Shown here: piece after piece, positions 30,975 through 39,887 of the stretch
Layout: every line of letters starts with the position of its first letter
How positions within the stretch are numbered: the stretch's first letter is position 1
Assembly: GCA_910585545.1 (NCBI GenBank)
Contig: CAJUFN010000001.1
Coordinates: forward strand, 62,001-126,000
Source of the DNA: an uncultured Lachnospiraceae bacterium
GTDB taxonomy: Bacteria > Bacillota > Clostridia > Lachnospirales > Lachnospiraceae
Direction of reading: 5' to 3'
DNA length: 64,000 nucleotides
The notes under the pieces: generated by a model
Database searches by the model: none
The model's input: only the letters and a program-made list of their open reading frames with translations
Told to the model about the DNA's origin: nothing
Program-made: the position numbers and the translations under genes

Positions 30975-32423
30975 ATGCAGTCTTTAGATTTGACAGGAAT
31001 TGACCTTATAAAAGAGGCTCCGATCCAAGAGCCCCAAAGACAATATTATTACATAGCAAAGGCAAAGCAGTATGTGGACAGGCTTGCCGAAACACTTGGC
31101 AGAACGCCGACATTTTGTGTAACAACGTTTGGCTGTCAGATGAACGCAAGGGATTCTGAAAAATTAGTCGGCATTTTAGAGCAGATTGGGTATAAAGAGG
31201 AAACGAATGAAGAAAATGCAGATTTTGTTATCTTTAATACATGCACAGTGCGTGAAAACGCCAATATGAGAGTATATGGACGACTTGGACAGCTTAGCAG
31301 AGTCAAGAAAAAAAATCCGCATATGATGATTGGACTTTGCGGATGTATGATGCAGGAAGCGCATGTTGTGGAAAAATTAAAGAAGAGTTATCGTTATGTG
31401 GATCTGATTTTCGGAACACATAATATCTATAAATTCGCGGAATTGCTTGCGACAAGATATGAATCAGGAAGCATGGTGATTGACATCTGGAAAGATACGG
31501 ACAAAATCGTAGAAGATTTACCGAGTGAGCGTAAATTTTCGTTTAAATCCGGCGTGAATATCATGTTTGGATGCAATAACTTTTGCAGTTATTGCATTGT
31601 ACCGTATGTCAGAGGACGCGAACGAAGCAGACAGCCAAAAGATATCATCCGCGAGATTGAAAATCTGGTGGCTGATGGAGTAGTTGAAGTTATGCTGCTT
31701 GGACAAAATGTGAATTCTTATGGAAAGACATTGGATGAGCCAATGACGTTTGCACAGCTGCTGCAAGAGATTGAAAAGATAGAAGGTTTGAAGAGAATCC
31801 GTTTCATGACATCACACCCAAAAGACTTGTCCGATGAGTTGATCGAAGTGATGAAATGTTCTAAAAAAATATGTAAGCATTTGCATTTACCGGTACAGTC
31901 CGGAAGCACAAGAATTTTAGAAAAGATGAATCGTCGCTATACCAAAGAACAGTATCTTAAGCTGGTAGAAAAAATTAAAGAAGCAGTGCCGGATATTTCT
32001 CTGACGACAGATATTATTGTGGGATTTCCGGGAGAAACAGAGGAAGATTTTCTTGAGACCATGGACGTAGTAAGAAAGGTACAGTATGACAGCGCCTTTA
32101 CATTTATTTATTCCAAACGCAGCGGAACGCCTGCTGCCGTGATGGAGAATCAGATACCGGAAGCTGTGATCAAAGACCGTTTTGACAGACTTTTAAAAGA
32201 AGTACAGGACATTTCTTCAAAGGTATGCAGCGTTCATACGGGAACGACTCAGGAGGTACTGGTAGAAGCTTTAAATGACCATGATACGTCTCTTGTGACG
32301 GGACGCCTTAGCAACAATATTCTCGTACATTTTAAAGGCGATTCGGAACTGATCGGCAAACTTGTGCAGGTTCATCTGGATGAATGCAGGGGATTTTATT
32401 ATATAGGTCATCGGCTTTCATGA
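30975..32423 (+). CDS. miaB: tRNA-2-methylthio-N6-dimethylallyladenosine synthase MiaB
   Basis: 482 aa. An N-terminal UPF0004 domain has three cluster cysteines (FGCQMN, NTCTVRENA, LCGCM). The radical SAM core has GCNNFCSYCIVP (CxxxCxxC), then the C-terminal TRAM domain (about 415-480). It uses two [4Fe-4S] clusters and SAM to thiomethylate i6A37 of tRNAs reading UNN codons. The substrate is made by MiaA, encoded at 37.7 kb in this same window. AGAAGGAG precedes the ATG. Confidence 0.95.
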   Translation: MQSLDLTGIDLIKEAPIQEPQRQYYYIAKAKQYVDRLAETLGRTPTFCVTTFGCQMNARDSEKLVGILEQIGYKEETNEENADFVIFNTCTVRENANMRVYGRLGQLSRVKKKNPHMMIGLCGCMMQEAHVVEKLKKSYRYVDLIFGTHNIYKFAELLATRYESGSMVIDIWKDTDKIVEDLPSERKFSFKSGVNIMFGCNNFCSYCIVPYVRGRERSRQPKDIIREIENLVADGVVEVMLLGQNVNSYGKTLDEPMTFAQLLQEIEKIEGLKRIRFMTSHPKDLSDELIEVMKCSKKICKHLHLPVQSGSTRILEKMNRRYTKEQYLKLVEKIKEAVPDISLTTDIIVGFPGETEEDFLETMDVVRKVQYDSAFTFIYSKRSGTPAAVMENQIPEAVIKDRFDRLLKEVQDISSKVCSVHTGTTQEVLVEALNDHDTSLVTGRLSNNILVHFKGDSELIGKLVQVHLDECRGFYYIGHRLS

Positions 32424-32485
32424 GATAAAAATCTTTTGTAAATGGGGAAAAGAAATAACTCCCATCTATATTTTGTGAAAAAAAG

Positions 32486-32525
32486 GCCCAAACTATGTGT
32501 GAATAACATAGAGAGGGCGTTTTTT
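32486..32525 (+). terminator. Terminator-like hairpin overlapping the next gene's ribosome binding site
   Basis: GCCC (32486-32489) and CTATGT (32493-32498) pair with ACATAG (32506-32511) and GGGC (32515-32518) around symmetric three-base internal loops, followed by GTTTTTT. It ends two bases before the ATG at 32528, and its GAGAGGG is the only plausible Shine-Dalgarno for that gene. Confidence 0.65.
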
Positions 32526-32527
32526 AC

Positions 32528-32944
32528 ATGAAAAGGATAATAGAATATATATTTTTGGTCCTATTGGGCGGAAGTCTTTATTATGCATTTGAAGTTGCAT
32601 TTCGCGGCTTCTCCCATTGGACGATGTTTTTGCTGGGAGGACTTTGCCTCTGGTTTTGCACTTGGCAGGGAATGGTCACGAAGTGGGAGGATCCATTATG
32701 GAGGCAGGTAGTACGATGTATATTTTTTGTGACTTGCTGTGAGTTTATAACCGGCATCATTGTCAATAAATGGATGCATTGGGCTGTGTGGGATTACAGC
32801 GACCAGCCATTCCAGCTTTGGGGACAGATCTGTGTCCCGTTTATGATTATTTTTTCTGCATTATGTGTGCTTGGAATCTTCCTGGGAGGATATTTGATGC
32901 ACTTTATTTTTCATGAATCCAGACCAGATTATCATGTGTTGTAA
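32528..32944 (+). CDS. CmpB-like putative ABC-transporter-type membrane protein
   Basis: 138 aa with four hydrophobic helices (about 4-20, 28-48, 61-80, 96-123). The segment CCEFITGIIVNKWMHWAVWDYSDQ is characteristic of the putative ABC-transporter type IV (CmpB-like, PF06541) family, which has no settled function despite its name. It starts directly after a T tract and its ribosome binding site is part of a stem. It is followed at once by the mutS promoter. Confidence 0.75.
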   Translation: MKRIIEYIFLVLLGGSLYYAFEVAFRGFSHWTMFLLGGLCLWFCTWQGMVTKWEDPLWRQVVRCIFFVTCCEFITGIIVNKWMHWAVWDYSDQPFQLWGQICVPFMIIFSALCVLGIFLGGYLMHFIFHESRPDYHVL

Positions 32945-32947
32945 GAA

Positions 32948-32976
32948 TTGACAAAAATTTGTAGAAAAGTTATAAT
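32948..32976 (+). promoter_or_regulatory. Consensus vegetative promoter of mutS-mutL operon
   Basis: Perfect TTGACA at 32948-32953, 17-base spacer, perfect TATAAT at 32971-32976. It begins three bases after the CmpB-like stop. The TTG of the -35 box is in frame with mutS and could be mistaken for its start. Confidence 0.9.
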
Positions 32977-33016
32977 TTTAAGGTTATTACAATGTTATTG
33001 GAAAGAGGAGAAAACC

Positions 33017-35662
33017 GTGGCGGAATTAACACCAATGATGCAGCAGTATGTAGAGATGAAAAAGGAATACAAGGACTGCATTTTATTTTATAGATTAGGC
33101 GATTTTTACGAAATGTTTTTTGAAGATGCGATTACAGCATCAAGAGAACTTGAGATTACTTTAACCGGAAAGAATTGCGGAATGGAAGAGCGCGCCCCGA
33201 TGTGCGGAGTTCCGTATCATTCCGTAGAAGGATATTTAAACCGTCTCGTATCAAAAGGATATAAAGTAGCGATCTGCGAACAAGTAGAAGATCCGAAACA
33301 GACAAAAGGGATCGTAAAGAGAGAGGTTGTCCGTGTAGTGACACCAGGAACGAATTTGAATACACAGGCACTCGATGAAGGCAAGAATAACTATATTATG
33401 TGCATTGTCTACATTGGTGATAAATATGGCATTTCTACTGCGGATGTTACTACTGGCGACTATTTTGTGACAGAAATCGAGACTTCGGAAAAGCTATTTG
33501 ATGAAGTTTATAAATTCATGCCGTCAGAAATTGTATGTAATGAAGCATTCTATATGAGCGGTGTGGATTTGGAAGAGTTAAAAGAACGTCTCGGAATTAC
33601 GATTTATTCGCTGGAAGCATGGTATTTTGATGATCTTCTTTGTGTCAATACTTTAAAAGATCACTTTAAAGTGAGTTCTTTGGAAGGGCTTGGATTAAAA
33701 GATTATGAATGCGGCATTATCGGCGCCGGGGCACTTTTGAAATATCTTTTGGAGACGCAGAAAACATCGCTTGACCATCTGACAAAATTAACTGGTTATA
33801 CAACAGGAAAATACATGATCTTGGATAGTTCTACGAGAAGAAATTTAGAACTGTGTGAAACCTTAAGAGAAAAGCAAAAAAGAGGGTCGCTTTTATGGAT
33901 TCTGGACAAGACAAAGACTGCCATGGGAGCAAGAACTTTGCGAAAATATATCGAGCAGCCATTAATTGAGAAACAGGCGATCACAGAACGTCTCGATGCC
34001 GTGGAGGAGTTCGTTGGAAATGCGATCTGCCGTGAAGAAATCAGAGAATATCTGACCCCGGTTTATGACTTGGAACGTCTTGTGAGCAAGATTGTGTATA
34101 AATCCGCAAATCCTAGGGATTTAACAGCATTTCAAAGTTCCTTATCGATGCTTCCGCATATCAAATGCATTTTGCAGGATTTAAAAGCTCCTCTTCTTAT
34201 GAAACTTTGCGAAGGGTTCGATACACTGGAAGATTTGTGCGGACTTATTAAGCAGGCGATCAAAGAAGAACCGCCGCTTGCCATGAAAGAAGGCGGCATT
34301 ATAAAAGAAGGTTATCATGAAGAAGTAGACAGGCTTCGTACTGCAAAATCAGACGGAAAAATGTGGATCGCACAATTGGAAGCCGAGGAACGTGAAAAAA
34401 CGGGCATTAAGAATTTAAAGGTGAAATTTAATAAAGTATTTGGTTATTATCTGGAAGTGACGAATTCATTTAAAGAGATGGTTCCGGATTATTATACAAG
34501 AAAACAAACCCTTGCCAATGCAGAACGTTATACAATTCCAAAGTTAAAAGAACTAGAAGATACGATTCTTGGAGCGGAGGAGCGGCTTTATGCATTGGAA
34601 TATGAATTATACTGTAAGGTTCGGGATGCGGTAGCGTCTGAAATTGTAAGGATTCAAGATACTGCGAAAGCAGTAGCAAATCTTGATGTGCTTTCTTCTC
34701 TTGCGTTTGTGGCAGAGAGAAATCGATTTGTCCGACCAAAAATCAACGAACGAGGCGTGATTGATATCAAGGGTGGCAGACATCCGGTGGTTGAAAAAAT
34801 GATACCAAACGACATGTTCATTGATAATGATACCTATTTGGATGACAAGAAAAACCGTATTTCGATTATTACAGGACCGAATATGGCAGGAAAATCTACT
34901 TATATGCGCCAAAGTGCGCTGATTGTCCTGATGGCGCAAATTGGTTCGTTCGTGCCTGCGTCAAGCGCCAATATCGGCTTGGTGGATCGGATCTTCACTC
35001 GTGTAGGAGCCTCCGATGACCTTGCTTCGGGACAGAGTACGTTCATGGTAGAGATGACAGAAGTAGCGAATATTCTTCGCAATGCCACAAGTAAGAGCCT
35101 TTTGATCCTGGATGAAATCGGGCGCGGAACAAGTACGTTTGATGGTTTATCTATCGCGTGGGCGGTTGTAGAACATATCAGCAACGGAAAACTGCTTGGC
35201 GCTAAAACCTTATTTGCTACGCATTATCATGAACTGACTGAGTTGGAAGGTAAAATGAATAATGTCAATAACTATTGCATTGCCGTAAAAGAAAAGGGCG
35301 ATGATATCGTATTTCTTCGTAAAATTGTAAAGGGCGGCGCAGATAAGAGCTACGGAATCCAGGTAGCAAAACTTGCAGGCGTTCCGGATACTGTCATTAC
35401 AAGAGCGAAAGAAATCGTAGAAGAACTTTCTGACGCAGATATTACGACAAGGGTTCGCGATATTGCTGTGAAAGGAAATGATTCCAAACCGAAAAAGAAA
35501 AAGTATGATGAAGTTGATCTGGCACAGTTTTCGTTGTTTGATACCGTCAAGGATGATGATGTACTGGAAGAATTAAAATCGATAGATATTACGAATCTGA
35601 CGCCTATGGACGCACTGAATACCATTTATCAGCTGCAGAATAAGTTGAAAAACCGTTGGTAA
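33017..35662 (+). CDS. mutS: DNA mismatch repair protein MutS
   Basis: 881 aa from GTG 33017 with AGAGGAG six bases upstream; upstream TTG 32948 is the -35 hexamer. The mismatch-reading Phe-x-Glu motif is F30-Y31-E32 in LGDFYEMFFED. The C-terminal ABC-type ATPase has Walker A GPNMAGKSTYMRQ, Walker B LLILDEIGRGTSTFDG and the helix-turn-helix region after TLFATHYHELTELE. MutS dimers scan DNA for mismatches and recruit MutL, encoded 19 bases downstream. The run continues through miaA. Confidence 0.97.
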   Translation: MAELTPMMQQYVEMKKEYKDCILFYRLGDFYEMFFEDAITASRELEITLTGKNCGMEERAPMCGVPYHSVEGYLNRLVSKGYKVAICEQVEDPKQTKGIVKREVVRVVTPGTNLNTQALDEGKNNYIMCIVYIGDKYGISTADVTTGDYFVTEIETSEKLFDEVYKFMPSEIVCNEAFYMSGVDLEELKERLGITIYSLEAWYFDDLLCVNTLKDHFKVSSLEGLGLKDYECGIIGAGALLKYLLETQKTSLDHLTKLTGYTTGKYMILDSSTRRNLELCETLREKQKRGSLLWILDKTKTAMGARTLRKYIEQPLIEKQAITERLDAVEEFVGNAICREEIREYLTPVYDLERLVSKIVYKSANPRDLTAFQSSLSMLPHIKCILQDLKAPLLMKLCEGFDTLEDLCGLIKQAIKEEPPLAMKEGGIIKEGYHEEVDRLRTAKSDGKMWIAQLEAEEREKTGIKNLKVKFNKVFGYYLEVTNSFKEMVPDYYTRKQTLANAERYTIPKLKELEDTILGAEERLYALEYELYCKVRDAVASEIVRIQDTAKAVANLDVLSSLAFVAERNRFVRPKINERGVIDIKGGRHPVVEKMIPNDMFIDNDTYLDDKKNRISIITGPNMAGKSTYMRQSALIVLMAQIGSFVPASSANIGLVDRIFTRVGASDDLASGQSTFMVEMTEVANILRNATSKSLLILDEIGRGTSTFDGLSIAWAVVEHISNGKLLGAKTLFATHYHELTELEGKMNNVNNYCIAVKEKGDDIVFLRKIVKGGADKSYGIQVAKLAGVPDTVITRAKEIVEELSDADITTRVRDIAVKGNDSKPKKKKYDEVDLAQFSLFDTVKDDDVLEELKSIDITNLTPMDALNTIYQLQNKLKNRW

Positions 35663-35681
35663 TGATTTGGAGGATACATAA

Positions 35682-37655
35682 ATGGGGAAAATACAGGTAT
35701 TAGATCAGCTGACTGTGGATAAAATTGCTGCCGGAGAAGTGATCGAGCGTCCGGCTTCGATCGTAAAAGAACTTGTGGAAAATGCGATTGATGCAGGGGC
35801 GACAGCAATTGTGACCGAGATTAAGGATGGCGGGATTTCGTTTATTCGGATTACAGATAATGGCTGCGGAATAGAAAGAGAAGATATCCGCAATGCGTTT
35901 CTTCGTCATTCTACGAGTAAGATTAGGACAGCCGACGATTTGACACATATTTCATCGTTAGGATTTCGAGGAGAAGCATTGTCTAGTATAGCGGCGGTGA
36001 CACAGGCGGAATTGATTACAAAAACATCAAACGACATTGCAGGAAGCAGATATGTGATCGAAGGAGGCAAGGAAATTTCTCTTGAGGATACTGCGGCTTC
36101 GGATGGCACGACATTTTTGATCCATCAGTTATTTTACAATACTCCGGCGAGGAGAAAGTTTTTGAAAACACCGATGACAGAAGCAAGTCATATTGGTGAT
36201 CTGCTTACAAGGCTTGCCCTGTCGCATCCGGAAATTTCTATTCAGTTTATTAATAATGGACAAAGTAAAATCCATACTTCGGGGAACGGTAATTTAAAAG
36301 ATGCAATTTATCATATATTTGGCAGAGAAATCGCTAACAATCTGATTGAAGTAGACGAAATGTATCAGGGAATGCGCATGAAAGGCTTTCTTGGGAAACC
36401 GCTGATTAGCCGTGGAAACCGTAATTTTGAAAATTACTTTATTAATGGAAGATATATCAAAAGTCAGATTCTCTATAAGGCAATCGAGGACGGCTATAAA
36501 GATTTTACGATGCAGCATAAATATCCCTTTACGGTATTGCATTTTGAGATTCCAGGAGAAAATGTGGATGTGAATGTACATCCAACCAAGATGGAGCTTC
36601 GTTTTTCCAACCAGCAGGAGGTATACCGTTTCGTTTGTGACAGTGTAAAAATGGGACTGCAGGAAAAAGAGTTGATTCCACAGATCCAGTTGCCGGAACC
36701 CTCAATACCTAAGGCAGAAGAAAAGCAGGCGATTCCAAAAGAAGAACCCAAAAAAGAACTAAAGAAAGAGGCAAAGGAAGCGCCAGCCGAGAAAAATCTG
36801 GATTATTTCATGGAAAAGATGAAAGAGCGCGTGACATCTTATCACAGACAGCATTCTGCTGCCGAAGTAAAGGATACCACCAAGATTCATAGACCAGAAG
36901 TGCAGATGGACCGTATTAAAGAAGCATCTGCCTATCGCCGTACACAAGAAGTAATAAAACCGGAAAGAAAACTGGAAAGAAAACCGGAAGTAAAAGAGAA
37001 CGTAAAACAAGAAGCAAAACAGGAAGCAAAACAAATGGATTTCTTCACGGAAAATCTTTTGAAAAGAGAAATCCGTGCAGAGTATAAGATTATCGGACAA
37101 GTATTTGACACATACTGGCTGGTACAGTTTCAGGAGCAACTATATATTATTGATCAGCATGCGGCTCATGAGAGGGTGCTTTACGAGCGGACACTAAAAG
37201 AGATGAAGACAAGAGAGTATACGTCGCAATATTTGAGCCCTCCGTTGATTTTGGAGTTATCTATGACAGAAGCAAGGCTTTTAAAGACTTACATGGAGCG
37301 ATTTACAAAAATTGGATTCCAGATTGAACATTTTGGGGAAGACTCTTATGCTGTGCGTGCCGTGCCAGACAATCTTTTCCATATTGCAAAGAAAGAATTA
37401 TTGATCGAGATGCTGGATCATCTTTCGGATGAGATTTCCGGAAATCTTACACCGGATATGATTGATGAAAAAATAGCTTCGTTATCTTGCAAAGCGGCAG
37501 TGAAAGGAAACTGTAAACTATCTATGCAGGAAGTGGACACGTTGATCGGTGAATTACTTACCCTGGAGAATCCATATCATTGTCCGCATGGACGTCCGAC
37601 AATCATTGCCATGTCCAAACGTGAGATGGAGAAAAAATTCAAGAGGATTATATGA
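35682..37655 (+). CDS. mutL: DNA mismatch repair protein MutL
   Basis: 657 aa. N-terminal GHKL ATPase motifs are ELVENAIDAGAT, DNGCGI and GFRGEALSSIAAV. A poorly conserved Lys/Glu-rich linker spans about 340-460. The C-terminal dimerisation domain carries DQHAAHERVLYE, the DQHA(x)2E(x)4E endonuclease motif, plus SCKAAVKGNCKL and CPHGRPTI metal-site motifs. So it is a nicking MutL, as expected in bacteria without MutH. A TTGGAGGATA site precedes the start. It overlaps miaA by four bases. Confidence 0.97.
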   Translation: MGKIQVLDQLTVDKIAAGEVIERPASIVKELVENAIDAGATAIVTEIKDGGISFIRITDNGCGIEREDIRNAFLRHSTSKIRTADDLTHISSLGFRGEALSSIAAVTQAELITKTSNDIAGSRYVIEGGKEISLEDTAASDGTTFLIHQLFYNTPARRKFLKTPMTEASHIGDLLTRLALSHPEISIQFINNGQSKIHTSGNGNLKDAIYHIFGREIANNLIEVDEMYQGMRMKGFLGKPLISRGNRNFENYFINGRYIKSQILYKAIEDGYKDFTMQHKYPFTVLHFEIPGENVDVNVHPTKMELRFSNQQEVYRFVCDSVKMGLQEKELIPQIQLPEPSIPKAEEKQAIPKEEPKKELKKEAKEAPAEKNLDYFMEKMKERVTSYHRQHSAAEVKDTTKIHRPEVQMDRIKEASAYRRTQEVIKPERKLERKPEVKENVKQEAKQEAKQMDFFTENLLKREIRAEYKIIGQVFDTYWLVQFQEQLYIIDQHAAHERVLYERTLKEMKTREYTSQYLSPPLILELSMTEARLLKTYMERFTKIGFQIEHFGEDSYAVRAVPDNLFHIAKKELLIEMLDHLSDEISGNLTPDMIDEKIASLSCKAAVKGNCKLSMQEVDTLIGELLTLENPYHCPHGRPTIIAMSKREMEKKFKRII

Positions 37656-38629
37656 TGAAAAAACCACCATTAATTATCCTGACTGGACCGACCGCAGTTG
37701 GGAAGACAAAGTTATCTATAGCACTTGCAAAGGCAGTCGGCGGAGAGATTATCTCCGCTGATTCTATGCAGGTATATAAAGAGATGGATATTGGCTCGGC
37801 AAAAATCAGAAAAGAGGAGATGAATGGGATACCTCATTTTCTTGTAGATGTCCTGTCTCCTTCGGAAGAATTTCACGTTGTGAAATTTCAAGAGATGGCA
37901 AAAGAAGCGCTGGAAGGAATCTATAAACGAGGACATATTCCGATTGTCGTAGGCGGCACCGGATTTTATATCCAGGCACTTTTATATGACATTGATTTTA
38001 CAAAAGGCAATGAAGATACTTCATACCGTGATAAGCTCGAAGCCCTGGCAAAGGAAAAGGGCTGCGTGGCAGTCCACGCGATGCTAAAAGAAGTCGATGA
38101 AAAGGCCGCTATGGAGATTCATCCTAACAATTTGAAACGGGTGATCCGCGCATTGGAATTCCATCATCAGACGGGAGGAAAGATTTCCGAGCATAACGAA
38201 AAGGAGCGGCAAAAAGAATCTCCATATCAATTTCTATATCTGGTCTTACATGATGAACGCGCAAAGTTGTATGCACGTATTGAATCGCGTATTGATGAAA
38301 TGATAGATGAGGGGCTTTTGGAAGAAGTGCGTGCTTTAAAAGAAAAAGGATATACGAAAGATATGGTTTCGATGCAAGGGCTTGGCTACAAAGAGATTCT
38401 TTCGTATTTGGATAACGAGATATCGTTTGAAGAAGCGGTGTATATCTTAAAAAGAGATACGAGGCATTTTGCCAAACGTCAAATCACCTGGTTTAAAAGA
38501 GAACGAGATGTAACATGGATAGAAAAAGGTGCGTTTGATTATGATGAAAAGCGCATTTTAGATTATATATTAGAGTTATTAGAAGAGAGAGGGATATTAG
38601 GATATGCAAGCGATAGAAAAGATGTATAA
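37652..38629 (+). CDS. miaA: tRNA dimethylallyltransferase MiaA
   Basis: 325 aa. P-loop GPTAVGKTKLSIALAK, the DSMQVYKEMDIGSAK motif, GGTGFYIQALLYD, and the C-terminal RHFAKRQITWFKRE motif define MiaA. It transfers a dimethylallyl group to A37 of tRNAs reading UNN codons, the step before MiaB. The first two codons are both ATG, overlapping the mutL stop. mutS-mutL-miaA is a conserved order. The 3' end overlaps the next gene by 26 bases. Confidence 0.96.
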   Translation: MMKKPPLIILTGPTAVGKTKLSIALAKAVGGEIISADSMQVYKEMDIGSAKIRKEEMNGIPHFLVDVLSPSEEFHVVKFQEMAKEALEGIYKRGHIPIVVGGTGFYIQALLYDIDFTKGNEDTSYRDKLEALAKEKGCVAVHAMLKEVDEKAAMEIHPNNLKRVIRALEFHHQTGGKISEHNEKERQKESPYQFLYLVLHDERAKLYARIESRIDEMIDEGLLEEVRALKEKGYTKDMVSMQGLGYKEILSYLDNEISFEEAVYILKRDTRHFAKRQITWFKRERDVTWIEKGAFDYDEKRILDYILELLEERGILGYASDRKDV

Positions 38630-39887
38630 AATACTTGGAATTTCTGATACGGTATATACATTTGGAGCAAAGATAGAAGAAGAATTAAAAGAACGGTTCG
38701 AAAAAATTGATGCGGTTGCAGAGTACAATCAGTTAAAAGTAATACGTGCCATGCAGGAAGCAAAAGTAAGCGAAGCATGTTTTAATTATGCAAGCGGCTA
38801 TGGATACAGCGACCAGGGCAGAGATACCCTCGAAGAAGTGTATGCCAAAACCTTCCATACGGAATCTGCATTGGTAAGGCCTCAGATCACATGTGGAACA
38901 CATGCGCTTGCCCTTGCGCTTGGTGCAAACTTAAGACCGGGAGATGAGTTATTATCACCAGTCGGAAAACCATATGATACTTTGGAAGAAGTCATAGGGA
39001 TCCGCCCGTCGAAAGGTTCGCTTGCCGAATATGGAATTACATATAAGCAGGTGGAGTTGTTGGCGGATGGTACATTTGATTATGAAAATATCAAAAAAGC
39101 AATTGGCGAAAAGACAAAATTAGTGACCATTCAGCGTTCCAAAGGATATCAGACGCGTCCGACATTTTCGGTAACGCAGATTGGTGAATTGATTACCTTT
39201 GTAAAATCCATAAAACCAGATGTGATTTGCATGGTGGATAATTGTTATGGCGAATTTGTAGAAACGATCGAGCCAAGTGATGTGGGAGCAGATATGATCG
39301 TCGGTTCTTTGATCAAGAACCCAGGCGGCGGACTTGCACCAATTGGAGGATATGTAGCCGGTAAAGAAGAATATGTAAATAATTGTGCATATCGTCTGAC
39401 CTCCCCGGGGCTTGGAAAAGAGGTCGGCGCGTCTCTTGGGGTTATGAAGGATTTTTATCAGGGATTCTTCCTTGCTCCGACCGTCGTAAAAGGAGCATTG
39501 AAAGGCGCTGTATTTGCGGCAAATATTTATGAAAAACTAGGATTCAAGGTGGTGCCAAACGGAAGTGAAAGCCGCCATGATATTATTCAGGCGGTGGAGT
39601 TTGGCAAACCGGAAGGCGTCATTGCTTTTTGCCAGGGAATTCAGGCGGCAGCGCCGGTAGACAGCTATGTAACGCCGGAGCCTTGGCCGATGCCGGGATA
39701 TGACAGCGATGTTATCATGGCAGCCGGAGCATTTGTACAAGGCTCTTCCATTGAGCTTAGCGCCGATGGACCGATCAAGGAGCCTTATGCCGTATATTTC
39801 CAGGGCGGACTTACTTATGAACATGCCAAATTTGGTATTTTAATGTCGCTGCAGAAGTTAATCGAGGCAGGAGTCGTCACATTATGA
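38604..39887 (+). CDS. Methionine gamma-lyase family (aluminium-resistance-like) PLP enzyme
   Basis: 427 aa, full length for this family (PF06838), a fold-type I PLP enzyme branch. Visible are the THALALALGANLRPGDELL cofactor-phosphate region, MVDNCYGEFVE (cofactor Asp), and VGSLIKNPGGGLAP, where the Lys is the likely Schiff base. The actual reaction of these proteins is not settled despite the name. It starts within the last 26 bases of miaA and overlaps the next gene by four, so it belongs to the mutS-mutL-miaA message. Confidence 0.88.
   Translation: MQAIEKMYKILGISDTVYTFGAKIEEELKERFEKIDAVAEYNQLKVIRAMQEAKVSEACFNYASGYGYSDQGRDTLEEVYAKTFHTESALVRPQITCGTHALALALGANLRPGDELLSPVGKPYDTLEEVIGIRPSKGSLAEYGITYKQVELLADGTFDYENIKKAIGEKTKLVTIQRSKGYQTRPTFSVTQIGELITFVKSIKPDVICMVDNCYGEFVETIEPSDVGADMIVGSLIKNPGGGLAPIGGYVAGKEEYVNNCAYRLTSPGLGKEVGASLGVMKDFYQGFFLAPTVVKGALKGAVFAANIYEKLGFKVVPNGSESRHDIIQAVEFGKPEGVIAFCQGIQAAAPVDSYVTPEPWPMPGYDSDVIMAAGAFVQGSSIELSADGPIKEPYAVYFQGGLTYEHAKFGILMSLQKLIEAGVVTL

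Noticed and set aside
32442..32531. 29-codon leader peptide as a confirmed gene
   Set aside because: No ribosome binding site and no recognisable sequence; kept only as a finding about regulation.
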